From NCBI GenBank assembly GCA_963832305.1, contig CAWHTU010000018.1, positions 434,001-498,000 on the forward strand: a stretch of 64,000 bases of DNA, read 5' to 3'. The notes under the pieces are model-generated. The model was not told where the DNA came from. It did no database searches and was given only the letters and a program-made list of their open reading frames with translations. Below, piece by piece: positions 40,326-49,400 of the stretch. The position numbers and the translations under genes were made by a program. The DNA comes from Roseiarcus sp963832305. GTDB taxonomy: Bacteria; Pseudomonadota; Alphaproteobacteria; Rhizobiales; Beijerinckiaceae. How positions within the stretch are numbered: the first letter of the stretch is position 1; each line of letters opens with the position of its first letter.

Positions 40326-40823
40326 TCACGTCAGCCGCGAGTAGCCCCCGCGCCGGTGGGCGAGCGCTGGTTCGTCCGCCCCCTCGCGCAGGCTCACCAC
40401 CGCGCCGAGGATGATTGCATGCGAATGGCGTTCGATGACCTCTTCGATCAGGCAATCGAAGGCCGCGATCGCGTCGGCGAGAACGGGGGCGCCGGTCGAG
40501 AGGGTGATCCATTCCGCGCCATCGAAGCGGCGGACGCCATGGGCGTGGCCGCTGAAGCGGTGGGCGAGCGCCTCGTGGCGGGCGCCCAGCAGGCTGATCG
40601 AGAAGGCGCCCGCCTCGCGCAATGCGGCGAGCGTCGAGGAAGAGCGCGCAAGGCAGACGAAGAGCGTCGGCGGGGCCAGCGAAAGCGACGCGAGCGAGGT
40701 CACCGTGCAGCCGGCCCTCGCCTCGCCCTCGCCGCAGGCGATGATCGCCACGCCGGAGCTGAGCGCCCGCATGGCGTGTCGGAAGGCGGCGCTCTCGGCG
40801 TGGCGCAGGCGCCGGTCGCTCAC
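40326..40823 (-). CDS. Flavin reductase family protein (FMN-binding split barrel)
   Basis: The 165-residue protein has the HpaC/NTAB-like flavin reductase pattern: FRHAMRALSSGVAIIACGEG, AGCTVTSLASLSLAPPTLFV, CLARSSSTLAALREAGAFSI, SLLGARHEALAHRFSGHAHG and HAIILGAVVSLREG. Such proteins reduce FMN or FAD with NAD(P)H for a partner monooxygenase. No monooxygenase is nearby. The ATG overlaps the stop of the MFS gene (ATGA), so the two are co-translated. Confidence 0.82.
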   Translation of the reverse strand: MSDRRLRHAESAAFRHAMRALSSGVAIIACGEGEARAGCTVTSLASLSLAPPTLFVCLARSSSTLAALREAGAFSISLLGARHEALAHRFSGHAHGVRRFDGAEWITLSTGAPVLADAIAAFDCLIEEVIERHSHAIILGAVVSLREGADEPALAHRRGGYSRLT

Positions 40824-42115
40824 GCCCGCGCCTCGACAAGCTGCTCCTCGCGCGCGCTGCGCGTCCGGCCGATCAGCCAGACCGCGGCGGCCGCGATCAG
40901 GCAGGCGAAGCCGGCGATGTAAAAGGCCGGAAGGTAGCTATTAAAGGTCGAGCGGAAGAAGCCGCCGCCCCAGGCCGCGACCGCCGCGCCGATCATGTGG
41001 GAAGCGAAAACCCAGCCGTAGACGACGCCGGCGCGCTCGCGGCCGAAATGCGCCGCGGACAGTTTCACTGTCGGCGGCACGGTCGCGATCCAGTCGAGGC
41101 CGTAGAAGACGGCGAACAACGACAGGCCATAGACGCTGAACGCCGAACTCGGCAAATAGAGGAGCGAGAGGCCGCGCAGGCCGTAATACATCGACAACAG
41201 CGCCCGATTGTCGAACCGGTCGGAGAGCCATCCCGAGCCGATGGTGCCGATGAAATCGAACACGCCCATGACCGCGAGCGTCGAGGCGGCGGCCACCGCC
41301 GCAATCCCGTAGTCGCCGCATAGCGAGATGAAATGGGTTTGGATCAAGCCGTTGGTCGAGAGGCCGCAGACGAAGAACGTGCCCGCCAACACCCAGAACG
41401 TGACGCTGCGCATCGATTCGAACAGGACCTCGAACGCGCGGCTGAATGCCGCCGGCGGCGCGACATGGGCGGGCGTATCGCCTCTGTCGCCGTAGGGCTT
41501 GAGGCCGACGTCCTCCGGCTTGTCGACCAGGAAAAGGACGACGAGCGCCGCGACGACAATGAGAGCGACGATCGGCGGCGCAAGCGCGACCCGCCACCCG
41601 TATCGATCGGCGAGCCAGGCCGCGAGCGGCAGCAGGAGAAGCTGGCCGGAGGCGCTCGACGCGCTCAGGATTCCGACGGCGAGGCCGCGGCGCGCGGTGA
41701 ACCAGCGCGTCGCCACGATCGCCCCCAACACCATCGCGGTCAGGCCGGTGCCGAATCCGACGATGACCCCCCAGAACAGCACCAGATGCCAGAGCTTCGT
41801 CATGACGAGCGCGCCAAGAAGCCCGATCTCGATCAGCGCGAGCGCGACCAGGACCACGCTCTTGAAGCCGTATTTGTCGATGAGCGCCGCCGTGAACGGC
41901 GCCATCAGGCCGAAGAGCACGATCCGCAGAGCGAGCGCGACCGATATCTGCTCGGTCGACCAGCCGAATTCCTTGGTCAGCGGAATGATGAGCGCGCCCG
42001 AGATGCCCATGCAGCCGGCTGTGGTCAGCGCAAGGCAAAAGACGATGGCGACGATCGCCCAGCCGTAGTGGATGCCGGCGCCCGCGAGCCGCCTCGCCAA
42101 GGCCTGAGCGAACAT
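40820..42115 (-). CDS. MFS transporter
   Basis: The ATG at 42115 follows GAAGGGA, so a TTG at 42130 is less likely. The 431-residue protein has about 12 membrane helices: HYGWAIVAIVFCLALTTAGC, MGISGALIIPLTKEFGWSTE, the loop TRWFTARRGLAVGILSASSA, a central cytoplasmic loop and VSVYGLSLFAVFYGLDW-like helices in the second half. It resembles the monocarboxylate/oxalate-formate group of the major facilitator superfamily. It is coupled to a flavin reductase, suggesting uptake of an organic compound that is then oxidised, but the substrate is unknown. Confidence 0.82.
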   Translation of the reverse strand: MFAQALARRLAGAGIHYGWAIVAIVFCLALTTAGCMGISGALIIPLTKEFGWSTEQISVALALRIVLFGLMAPFTAALIDKYGFKSVVLVALALIEIGLLGALVMTKLWHLVLFWGVIVGFGTGLTAMVLGAIVATRWFTARRGLAVGILSASSASGQLLLLPLAAWLADRYGWRVALAPPIVALIVVAALVVLFLVDKPEDVGLKPYGDRGDTPAHVAPPAAFSRAFEVLFESMRSVTFWVLAGTFFVCGLSTNGLIQTHFISLCGDYGIAAVAAASTLAVMGVFDFIGTIGSGWLSDRFDNRALLSMYYGLRGLSLLYLPSSAFSVYGLSLFAVFYGLDWIATVPPTVKLSAAHFGRERAGVVYGWVFASHMIGAAVAAWGGGFFRSTFNSYLPAFYIAGFACLIAAAAVWLIGRTRSAREEQLVEARA

Positions 42116-42236
42116 GCGGGATCCCTTCAAGCCGCGCGACCCGGCGGCGCCGAAACGTCAAAAAGACGAGTTGACGCCTTAATTGGGCATGCGCGGACAG
42201 CCTGTCAAGGAAACGGGAATTGGCGTCCAATCGCGC

Positions 42237-43013
42237 TCAAATCAACACGATGGCGGACATCAGCCGGCCATAGTCCGGCTCCTGGCGGTGGGTCGCGCGG
42301 CGGTAGCTGAAGAAACGCCGCTCGTCGGCGTAAGTGTCGAGCGCCAGGTCCTCAAAGGCGCCAATCCCGGCGCGCTCGGCGCGCTCGGCGATATAGGCGT
42401 TGAGGTCGAACATCGAGCGGCCCGCGTTCTCGCTCGGCGTGAAGTAGCGCGCCGTGTCTTCGCCCGCGGCGGCGAAGGCGGCCATAAACTCCGGCCCGAC
42501 CTCGTAGGACGCGCGGCCGATGCAGGGCCCAAGCGCAGCGGCGACATCGCGGCGCCTCGCGCCGAGGCGCTCCATCGCCGCCACAGTCGCTTCGACCACT
42601 CCGGTCAGCGCGCCTTTCCAGCCCGCATGCGCCGCGCCGATGACACCCGCCCGCCGGTCGGCGAACAGAATCATGCCGCAATCCGCGCCGGTGACGCCGA
42701 GCGCGAGCCCCGGGCTCGCCGTCGCCAGTCCATCGCAGCGCGGCCGCTCGTCGGGCGGCCACGGTTCGGAAATCGCCGCCACATCGGCCGAATGGATCTG
42801 GTAGGGCACGACGAGGCGCTCCGGCGAGACACCGATCGCAGCCGCGGCCCGGCAGCGATTCTCTGCTACCGCCTCATGCGAGTCGCGCGATCCGACGCCA
42901 CCGTTCAGCGAGGCATAGACGCCTTGCGAAACCCCGCCGATGCGGGTGAAGAAGGCATGCTCGACTCCACAAAGCTTAAGCGACTCCGCCGTCAACGCCT
43001 GAGCCGTGCTCAC
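42237..43013 (-). CDS. pgeF: Peptidoglycan editing factor PgeF / YfiH (multicopper-oxidase-like) family protein
   Basis: The GTG at 43013 overlaps the preceding gene's stop (GTGA), giving 258 residues. Family motifs are HAFFTRIGGVSQGVYASLNG, VVPYQIHSADVAAI, DGLATASPGLALGVTGADCG, IGAAHAGWKGALTGVVEATV and ALGPCIGRASYEVGPEF. The His and Cys residues in HSAD, ADCG, AHAGW and GPCIG bind metal. YfiH proteins show purine-nucleoside phosphorylase or oxidase activity and also keep peptidoglycan composition correct. The order lgt, MidA family, pgeF is conserved in alphaproteobacteria. Confidence 0.9.
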   Translation of the reverse strand: MSTAQALTAESLKLCGVEHAFFTRIGGVSQGVYASLNGGVGSRDSHEAVAENRCRAAAAIGVSPERLVVPYQIHSADVAAISEPWPPDERPRCDGLATASPGLALGVTGADCGMILFADRRAGVIGAAHAGWKGALTGVVEATVAAMERLGARRRDVAAALGPCIGRASYEVGPEFMAAFAAAGEDTARYFTPSENAGRSMFDLNAYIAERAERAGIGAFEDLALDTYADERRFFSYRRATHRQEPDYGRLMSAIVLI

Positions 43014-44104
43014 GCGGACTTCGCGCTTGCGGGTTGGAAGCCTGGCGGCGGCCGCAGCCTGCGGTCCGCGATGGCCATCGCCTTGAACAACGCGCCCATC
43101 TCGCCTTGACCCTTGCCGACCAGACGCGCACGCGCGCGCTCGAACTCCTCGGCGCGGTCGGGAGTGGCGCGCTCGGCCAGCGCCTTGGTCCTCAAGTCTA
43201 TGCCGATTGCGCGCAAGAAATCGCCTTGGTCGACCGGGCCGTAGACCGCAGCGCCCGTAGCGCTGGCGCTGCGCGCCATGGCGGCGAAATCGACGTGGGC
43301 GGTGAGGTCGCAATCGCCCGGGGCGGTGAGCGGATCGATGTAGCGGTGGGCGCGCAGCGCCTGCAGCGTGTCGCCATAAAGGGTTGCGGCGTGGCCGTAA
43401 TCGATCAGGAGCGCCGCTCCGCCCTGTTTGACGAGACGAGTGCCGAGTTCGAACATCAGCCGGTGCCCAGATGGGCTCACCTCCAGAACCTCGCCGTTCG
43501 CCGCGGCCGCCCTAATGTAAGGCTCGGGCCTGTCGGCGACGTCGAAGACGAGCGCGCCGTTGCTGTCAAGACGGACAGTGCGCTCGCGCCACTGACCGCT
43601 CACGCGTACGAATTGGCGCACCGGCAGCGCATCGAGAAATTCGTTGCCGATCACGATTGCGGGCCCGTTCGGAACCTCCTTTAGGGTCTGGGCCCAAGAA
43701 ACTGCCACGCCGCAGTCGACGAGCAGCTCGTGTTGCATCGTCGCCAGCGCGGGGCTGGTTTCAATGAGCCGCACGTCGAGCGCATTGCGGAAAGCCGGCA
43801 CAATGCGGGCGGCGCGCAGCGCATCGCTGATGAGCGTTCCGCGCCCAGGCCCAAGTTCGACAAGGCGAACGGGATCGGGCGAGCCCATGCTCGACCACAC
43901 CTCGGCGGCCCAAAGGCCGACCAGCTCGCCGAACATTTGCGAAATCTCCGGCGCGGTAGTGAAATCACCCGTCGCGCCGAACGGATCCCGGTTCATGTAG
44001 TAACCGAAATCGGGATGGGCGAGCGCCAGCTGCATGTACTGCTCGACCGTAATCGGCCCATGCTCCATGATCATCGTTCTGATTTCATCGAGGAGCTCGG
44101 TCAT
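43010..44104 (-). CDS. MidA/NDUFAF7-family SAM-dependent methyltransferase
   Basis: The ATG at 44104 overlaps the lgt stop (ATGA). The 364-residue protein has GPITVEQYMQLALAHPDFGY, DPFGATGDFTTAPEISQMFG, the SAM-binding motif VRLVELGPGRGTLISDALR, IVIGNEFLDALPVRQFVRV and LLIDYGHAATLYGDTLQALR. The mitochondrial relative NDUFAF7 methylates an arginine of a complex I subunit. A role in complex I assembly is inferred. Confidence 0.88.
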   Translation of the reverse strand: MTELLDEIRTMIMEHGPITVEQYMQLALAHPDFGYYMNRDPFGATGDFTTAPEISQMFGELVGLWAAEVWSSMGSPDPVRLVELGPGRGTLISDALRAARIVPAFRNALDVRLIETSPALATMQHELLVDCGVAVSWAQTLKEVPNGPAIVIGNEFLDALPVRQFVRVSGQWRERTVRLDSNGALVFDVADRPEPYIRAAAANGEVLEVSPSGHRLMFELGTRLVKQGGAALLIDYGHAATLYGDTLQALRAHRYIDPLTAPGDCDLTAHVDFAAMARSASATGAAVYGPVDQGDFLRAIGIDLRTKALAERATPDRAEEFERARARLVGKGQGEMGALFKAMAIADRRLRPPPGFQPASAKSA

Positions 44105-44982
44105 GTCGAGATCCCTGGGCGACGGAAGCTCCAAACAAGCAGTCCCAAGCCGGCGATGATCAGCGGAAGCGAAAGGACCATGCCCATCGTCAACCCTCGC
44201 CCAAGATCCTCGAGTCGCGGATCCGGTTCGCGAAAGAATTCGCTGAATATTCGGCCCGCTCCGTAGACAATCGCGAATGAACCGGTGATTACGCCCGGAC
44301 GGCGCAGCGCGCCCAATTGCGCGAGCGCATAGAGGATGACAAACGCCAGCACTCCTTCGAGCAGCGCTTCGTAAATCTGGCTCGGGTGGCGCGGCTGGCC
44401 GTCCGTTCCCGGAAAGATAACGGCCCATGGGACGTCCGTCCGGCGCCCCCAGAGTTCGGGGCGGATGAAATTGGCGATACGGCCGAGGAAGATCCCGATC
44501 GGCGCGACCAATGAGCAGAGGTCGAGCACGGTCAGCGCGGGGGCGCTATAGCGTCGGGAGAAGAGCAGGACGCCGATGAGAGCGCCGATCAGGCCGCCGT
44601 GAAAGGCCATGCCGCCTTCCCAGATTTTGAAAATCTCAATCGGGTGGGACAGATAGTACTGCGGATCGTAGAAGAGCACATTTCCGAGGCGACCTCCGAT
44701 GATGACCCCGAAGGCGCAATAGACAAGCAGGTCGTCGATACTCTCGGCGCTTGGCCGCTTCACCCCGTTCCAGTAACGGTCGTCGGAGACGATGTGGCGA
44801 ATGAGCCGCCAGCCCAGGACGAGGCCCGCGATATAGGCGAGAGCGTACCAGCGAATGGCCAACGGACCCCATTGCACCAGAACGGGATTGATCGCCGGAA
44901 AGGGCAGGACGAGCATCGGCATCGGAGGCATGCAGATGCGCTGAGCGCGGGATGGCGTCAAGTCGGCGCGCCAAATCATCAA
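44101..44982 (-). CDS. lgt: Prolipoprotein diacylglyceryl transferase Lgt
   Basis: Lgt transfers diacylglycerol from phosphatidylglycerol to the lipobox cysteine of prolipoproteins in the inner membrane. The protein has INPVLVQWGPLAIRWYALAY, GGRLGNVLFYDPQYYLSHPI, IWEGGMAFHGGLIGALIGVL and LGRIANFIRPELWGRRTDVP, covering the conserved His and Arg residues. The start at 44982 has GGAGG about 12 bases upstream. The usual family start corresponds to an internal ATG at 44931 or 44922, so the first 17-20 residues are uncertain. Confidence 0.92.
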   Translation of the reverse strand: MMIWRADLTPSRAQRICMPPMPMLVLPFPAINPVLVQWGPLAIRWYALAYIAGLVLGWRLIRHIVSDDRYWNGVKRPSAESIDDLLVYCAFGVIIGGRLGNVLFYDPQYYLSHPIEIFKIWEGGMAFHGGLIGALIGVLLFSRRYSAPALTVLDLCSLVAPIGIFLGRIANFIRPELWGRRTDVPWAVIFPGTDGQPRHPSQIYEALLEGVLAFVILYALAQLGALRRPGVITGSFAIVYGAGRIFSEFFREPDPRLEDLGRGLTMGMVLSLPLIIAGLGLLVWSFRRPGIST

Positions 44983-45318
44983 GGCGCTAGCTCCTCCCTC
45001 CGACGGCTCAAGTCGGCGCGCGTTATACTCTTGAGCCGCCTAGCGATCGGCCGCCCCGCCGACGAGATCGGCTCCAAAGCGGCAGGAAAGACGTAAGGCG
45101 CACTCGCGACGACCGCAATGACGAAATGGTTGCGGAAATGGCCGTTATTATCCTGCGCACCGGTTGAAACCGGACACGGAAAGTCAGGCATGATTCGGTT
45201 CTTACTGTAAAGCCGCCGCATCAGCACTCCTCGAGCGCGCAAGTCTTGCGTTTGCCGCGTTGCTCGGGCAGGGAGATTGGGGCGAGCGCGCGGTGAGTGG
45301 TTGAGAGAAAACACGGGA
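44983..45318. other. Divergent intergenic region between lgt and the MprF-like gene
   Basis: This 336-bp region separates two divergent units and should hold both promoters. A 13-bp direct copy of TCAAGTCGGCGCG occurs at 45008-45020, repeating lgt bases 44958-44970. An open frame of about 110 codons crosses the region on the minus strand but has no family features, so I do not call a gene. Confidence 0.4.
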
Positions 45319-46293
45319 ATGAAGCGCGTTCACGACGTCGCTTGGCCAATCATCGGCGTCGGCGCCGTCGCGATATCGTCGTGGCTCTTGTTCAAGGACT
45401 TGCGCGGGCTGTCGCTGGCCAGCCTAGAGGGTGCGCTCTTCTCGATCTCGCCGGCCCGCTGGCTCCTGGCGATCTGCTCAACCTTCCTCGCTTACGCCGC
45501 GCTTGCTTGGTACGACCAGATCGCGCTTTTGCATTTGGGCCGGCGCCTGGGCTGGCGATACGTCGCGGTCGCATCGTTCACTGCCTACGCGATCGGCCAT
45601 AATATCGGCGCTTCGGTGCTGTCGGGGGCGGTCGTGCGCTATCGCGCCTATTCGGAAAAAGGGCTCAGCGGCGGTGAAATCGGCGTGCTCGTGGCGTTCT
45701 GCTCATTCACCTTTGGGCTCGGCGCGTCGATGGTCGGCGGCTTTTGTCTGTTGGTATATCCTGGGTTGGCTCACCGTGTCGCCAACGCTCCGCTCTGGCT
45801 TGGCCAAGCCGTCGCTGCGGCGCTCGTCGCCGCGCCTACCCTCTACGTCATTGGCTCGTTGTTGCACTTTCGTCCGCTCAAGATCGGCGCCTATGAACTT
45901 GTGTATCCGCGTCCGCCAGTCGCGGCGCGGCAACTGCTCGCCGGTCCTTTGGAGCTGGTCGGGGCGTCCGGCATCATCTATTTCGCGCTTCCGGCGGCCG
46001 CCAATCCCGGCTTCGCGGTGGTTCTCGGCGTATTTGTCGCCTCGTTTTCGATCGCGCTCGTGAGCCACGCGCCCGGGGGCCTCGGGGTATTGGAATTTAC
46101 GTTCCTGAAAGCGATGCCGGACGCGCCCCAGGCAAATGTCGTCGCGGCTTTGCTGGTGTTCCGGCTCCTCTATCTGATCCTGCCGCTGATGTTCGGTTTG
46201 ATCGTCGTTTCGGACTATGAACGCAAACGCTGGCGGGCGCCTGCGGCGACAGGAGGAGCCAATGCCGATGGCATCGCCGATCTCGATCAATAG
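45319..46293 (+). CDS. LPG synthase/flippase-domain (UPF0104, MprF-like) membrane protein
   Basis: The ATG at 45319 gives 324 residues. The protein has about eight membrane helices with the family signatures AYAIGHNIGASVLSGAVVRY, RAYSEKGLSGGEIG and SFSIALVSHAPGGLGVLEFT. The domain is the N-terminal membrane part of MprF, which flips aminoacyl-phospholipids; related proteins handle hopanoids or other lipids. There is no C-terminal aminoacyl-transferase domain here, so a lipid translocation role is more likely than lipid synthesis. It overlaps the nicotinamidase gene by 32 bp. Confidence 0.8.
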   Translation: MKRVHDVAWPIIGVGAVAISSWLLFKDLRGLSLASLEGALFSISPARWLLAICSTFLAYAALAWYDQIALLHLGRRLGWRYVAVASFTAYAIGHNIGASVLSGAVVRYRAYSEKGLSGGEIGVLVAFCSFTFGLGASMVGGFCLLVYPGLAHRVANAPLWLGQAVAAALVAAPTLYVIGSLLHFRPLKIGAYELVYPRPPVAARQLLAGPLELVGASGIIYFALPAAANPGFAVVLGVFVASFSIALVSHAPGGLGVLEFTFLKAMPDAPQANVVAALLVFRLLYLILPLMFGLIVVSDYERKRWRAPAATGGANADGIADLDQ

Positions 46294-46918
46294 CCACGAC
46301 GTCCTTCTGGCAATCGACCTGCAAGCCGACTTCATGCCGGGCGGGGCGCTGCCGGTCGCGCGAGGCGACGAGATCGTCCCGCTCGTCAATCGATTGGCAA
46401 GGCGGTTTGAGAATGTGGCGGTGACGCAGGACTGGCACCCGCGGGGACACGCTTCATTCGCCTCGAGCCACGAGGGCGCCAAGCCGTTCGAGACGAGGCG
46501 GCTCGAATTCGGCGACCAAACGTTATGGCACGACCACTGCCTGCAGGGAACGCCGGGCGCGGAGCTGCACCCGGATCTTGCGATCGACCTCGCTTTCCTG
46601 ATCCTTCGCAAGGGCATGCACTCCGGAATCAATTCCTATTCCGCCTTCGTCGAGGCGGACGGCAATACGACGACCGGCCTTGCGGCCCTGCTCAAGGCTC
46701 GCGGGGTCAAGCGGGTGTTCGCCTGCGGGCTAGCAACTGACTTTTGCGTCGCGCATTCGGCGCTGGATGCGCGCGCAGATGGCTTCCAGACCTTCGTCAT
46801 CGAAGACGCGTGCCGAGCAATCGACGCCAACAATTCGCTGCGGGATGCGTGGGACCGGATGAACGCTGCCGGGGTCCAGCGGGTCCAGTCGGCCCAAATT
46901 CTAGGCTCGACGCAATAA
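46262..46918 (+). CDS. pncA: Nicotinamidase PncA
   Basis: The ATG at 46262 follows GGAGGAG inside the 3' end of the preceding gene. The 218-residue isochorismatase-fold enzyme has the catalytic Asp in LLAIDLQADFMPGGALPVAR, TQDWHPRGHASFASSH (metal-binding DWHPxxH), ILRKGMHSGINSYSAF (catalytic Lys) and the nucleophile Cys in FACGLATDFCVAHSALDAR. PncA converts nicotinamide to nicotinate for NAD salvage. All catalytic residues are present. Confidence 0.92.
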   Translation: MPMASPISINSHDVLLAIDLQADFMPGGALPVARGDEIVPLVNRLARRFENVAVTQDWHPRGHASFASSHEGAKPFETRRLEFGDQTLWHDHCLQGTPGAELHPDLAIDLAFLILRKGMHSGINSYSAFVEADGNTTTGLAALLKARGVKRVFACGLATDFCVAHSALDARADGFQTFVIEDACRAIDANNSLRDAWDRMNAAGVQRVQSAQILGSTQ

Positions 46919-47015
46919 GCAAACTCGCATCGGGCGCCCAGGTGGCGCCTGATCGGATTTCGGGCACAGGCGAGACCCGGGAGCCGCTGTTAACCCCGTG
47001 CACCTGAGACCAGTT

Positions 47016-47040
47016 CCGGGTTAACCGGGAGTTAACCCGG
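47016..47040. terminator. Hairpin CCGGGTTAA-N7-TTAACCCGG downstream of pncA
   Basis: A perfect 9-bp stem with a 7-base loop lies about 100 bp after pncA and 78 bp before the GST gene. There is no T-tract. A further GTTAAC occurs at 46989. It could be a terminator variant or an operator for the GST gene. Confidence 0.4.
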
Positions 47041-47117
47041 GGCCGAGCATCTGAATACGTCCGACGAGCAATGCGGCCGCGCCCTCTCGGCTCCCACCTG
47101 CTCTTGCCCAGGAATCA

Positions 47118-47810
47118 ATGATCAAGCTTTATCATCAGTCTTTTTGTCCGCATTCGCGTTTCGTCCGCCTCATCCTCGGGGAAATGGGAATTGAGCCGAA
47201 TCTCATCGAGGAACGGCCATGGGACCGGCGCCGGGAGTTCCTGCTGCTCGCCCCAGAAGGCGCGACGCCGGTCATGATCGATGATCACGCCCCGGGTCTA
47301 TCGGGAGCGGCGGTGATCGCTGAATATCTCGATGAGACCCAGGGCTCAGGTCTCGGCGATCGTCGGCTGATGCCGGACGATCCGCTGGCCCGCGCCGAGG
47401 CCCGCCGGCTTACCCACTGGTTCAACGTAAAGTTCTTCAACGAGGCAAGCCAGTGGCTGGTGCGGGAGAAGATCACCAAGCGCTTCATGAGTTCAGCGCA
47501 AGGCGGAGGCGGCCCGGACATGGATGCGGTGCGCGCGGCGCGCGCGAATCTGCGCTATCATCTTCGCTACATCGGCTACCTGATCTCAGCCCGCAATTGG
47601 CTGGCCGGCGACCGACTGACTTATGCGGACCTCGCCGCGGCGGCGCACCTATCATGCATCGACTATCTGGGCGACGCGCAGTGGGACGAGAACGAAACGG
47701 CCAAGACATGGTACGCGCGAATGAAGTCGCGCCCGGCGTTTCGCCCCCTTCTGGCCGAACGACTGCCGGGGATGACGCCCAGCGTCGCTTACGCCGATCT
47801 CGACTTCTAG
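47118..47810 (+). CDS. Glutathione S-transferase family protein
   Basis: The 230-residue protein has the N-terminal thioredoxin-like domain (MIKLYHQSFCPHSRFVRLIL) with the cis-Pro segment EGATPVMIDDHAPGLSGAAV, then the helical C-terminal domain with AGDRLTYADLAAAAHLSCID. The CPHS motif suggests a cysteine-type (omega/beta-like) active site, and the function is detoxification or reduction of mixed disulfides. The substrate is unknown. The conserved start of queG lies right behind its stop. Confidence 0.85.
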   Translation: MIKLYHQSFCPHSRFVRLILGEMGIEPNLIEERPWDRRREFLLLAPEGATPVMIDDHAPGLSGAAVIAEYLDETQGSGLGDRRLMPDDPLARAEARRLTHWFNVKFFNEASQWLVREKITKRFMSSAQGGGGPDMDAVRAARANLRYHLRYIGYLISARNWLAGDRLTYADLAAAAHLSCIDYLGDAQWDENETAKTWYARMKSRPAFRPLLAERLPGMTPSVAYADLDF

Positions 47811-48985
47811 CTGCCTTACGCGCCAGGGCGCGCGCGCTCGGCTTCGACGCCTGCCGGGTCGCCGCGGCCGAGGCGCCCGCTGAAACCGGCCAGCGCCTTG
47901 CCGCGTGGCTCGCCGAAGGCGCGCACGGCGACATGACCTGGATGGCCAAGACCGCCGAGCGGAGGGTTGATCCCAAGGCGCTGATGACCGAAGCGAGGAG
48001 CGTCGTCATGCTCGGCCTGAACTACGGCCCCGAGGGCGATCCGCTGGCGGCGCTCGAGCGCCCCGGCGCCGGCGCGATTTCGGTCTACGCTCGACACCGC
48101 GACTATCACGACGTCCTCAAGGGCAAGCTCAAGCAGCTTGCCGCGTTTCTAGTCTCAGCTGCGCGGCCCGAAGAAGCGGACGTCAAGGTGTTCGTCGACA
48201 CCGCGCCGCTCATGGAAAAGCCGCTGGCCGCGCTCGCCGGCCTCGGCTGGCAGGGCAAGCACACCAATCTGGTGTCGCGCGAATTCGGCTCGTGGCTCTT
48301 TCTGGGCGCGATCCTGACCGACCTCGACCTGCCGCCCGACCCGCCGGAAGCCGACCATTGCGGACAATGCCGCGCCTGCCTGGACGCCTGCCCAACGAGA
48401 GCGTTCCCCGCGCCGTACCGGCTCGACGCGCGCCGCTGCATCTCATATCTCACGATAGAGCACCAAGGTCCGATCCCGCGCGAGCTTCGGTCTTCGATCG
48501 GCAATCGCATCTACGGCTGCGACGACTGTCTCGCTGTTTGCCCCTGGAACAAATTCGCCAGCGTCGGGAGGGAAGCGAAACTCGCCGCGCGGGCAGACCT
48601 CAACGCGCCGTCGCTCGCCGAGCTCGCCCGGCTCGACGATGCGTCGTTCCGGGCCCTGTTCGCCGGTGGCCCGATCAAGCGGATCGGCCGGGAGCGATTC
48701 CTGCGCAATGTGATGATCGCGATCGGAAACTCGAATGACCACGCGCTCGCCGCGGCCGCGATTGACCGGCTTGACGATGAGGCTCCGCTCGTGCGCGGAG
48801 CAGCGATCTGGGCGGTTGCGCGGCTTGTCTCGCCCCAGCAACTCTCGCGCTTCGCGGCGACAAGGCTGCGAATGGAGCGTGATCCAGCGGTGATCGACGA
48901 GTGGCGCGACGCTCTCGCCGCGCCGCCCCGACGCCGAGCGTCGCTTCCGCGCCTCAGTGCGAGGGCGCGGTTTCGGCCTTCTTGA
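47708..48985 (+). CDS. queG: Epoxyqueuosine reductase QueG, start uncertain
   Basis: QueG reduces epoxyqueuosine to queuosine in tRNA using cobalamin and two 4Fe-4S clusters. The homologous part starts near 47800 (LLAALRARARALGFDACRVA). It includes GDMTWMAKTAERRVDPKALM, ISVYARHRDYHDVLKGKLKQ, the cluster cysteines CGQCRACLDACPTRAF and GCDDCLAVCPWNKF, and C-terminal HEAT-like repeats. No start codon lies at the expected place. The nearest in-frame ATG, at 47708, is inside the GST gene and would add about 33 residues; I used it. Its cobalamin need ties it to the B12 locus in the same window. Confidence 0.85.
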   Translation: MVRANEVAPGVSPPSGRTTAGDDAQRRLRRSRLLAALRARARALGFDACRVAAAEAPAETGQRLAAWLAEGAHGDMTWMAKTAERRVDPKALMTEARSVVMLGLNYGPEGDPLAALERPGAGAISVYARHRDYHDVLKGKLKQLAAFLVSAARPEEADVKVFVDTAPLMEKPLAALAGLGWQGKHTNLVSREFGSWLFLGAILTDLDLPPDPPEADHCGQCRACLDACPTRAFPAPYRLDARRCISYLTIEHQGPIPRELRSSIGNRIYGCDDCLAVCPWNKFASVGREAKLAARADLNAPSLAELARLDDASFRALFAGGPIKRIGRERFLRNVMIAIGNSNDHALAAAAIDRLDDEAPLVRGAAIWAVARLVSPQQLSRFAATRLRMERDPAVIDEWRDALAAPPRRRASLPRLSARARFRPS

Positions 48986-49139
48986 GCCTCTCGATCTCGT
49001 CCTTGAGTTGAAGTTTCTTGCGCTTGAGTTCGTGGACCTTGATGTCGTCTGACGCCGGATGATTGACTTCGGCGAGGATCGCTTCCTCAATGGCCTGGTG
49101 ACGGCGCACCAGTTCGCTGAGATGCGAATCAATCGACAT
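48954..49139 (-). CDS. DUF465 (YdcH-like) small coiled-coil protein
   Basis: The 61-residue protein (start MSIDSHLSELVRRHQAIEEA, then KVHELKRKKLQLKDEIERL) is a DUF465/YdcH protein, a short helical hairpin rich in charged residues and common in alphaproteobacteria. Function is unknown. Its 3' end overlaps the end of queG by 32 bp on the other strand. A second member lies about 260 bp away on the other strand. Confidence 0.85.
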   Translation of the reverse strand: MSIDSHLSELVRRHQAIEEAILAEVNHPASDDIKVHELKRKKLQLKDEIERLKKAETAPSH

Positions 49140-49400
49140 GGGACAACTCCCTTATGGTCTTGGGCAACGAAATTGTGACATAACTGGCGGACCGCGCAAG
49201 CGGCAAAATGCCGCCGCGCTGTTCAAATCCTTGCCGCCGCGTCCACATTTCGGGGGAACTTTCTGCCCTTTTGGGCCGTCCCTAGCGTCAGCTCGCTCGC
49301 ATCGCTTGCGCGCGCCGGACGGCGCCGCCATAGTCCCTACGCGCCCTGGCGCGATACCCGGCGCCCGGGAGGAGACACCCGGGCTCAAAGCGGCACAGCG

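Noticed and set aside
44979..45314. Possible small minus-strand gene upstream of lgt
   Set aside because: No homology-like motifs, a weak start, and it fills a divergent promoter region.
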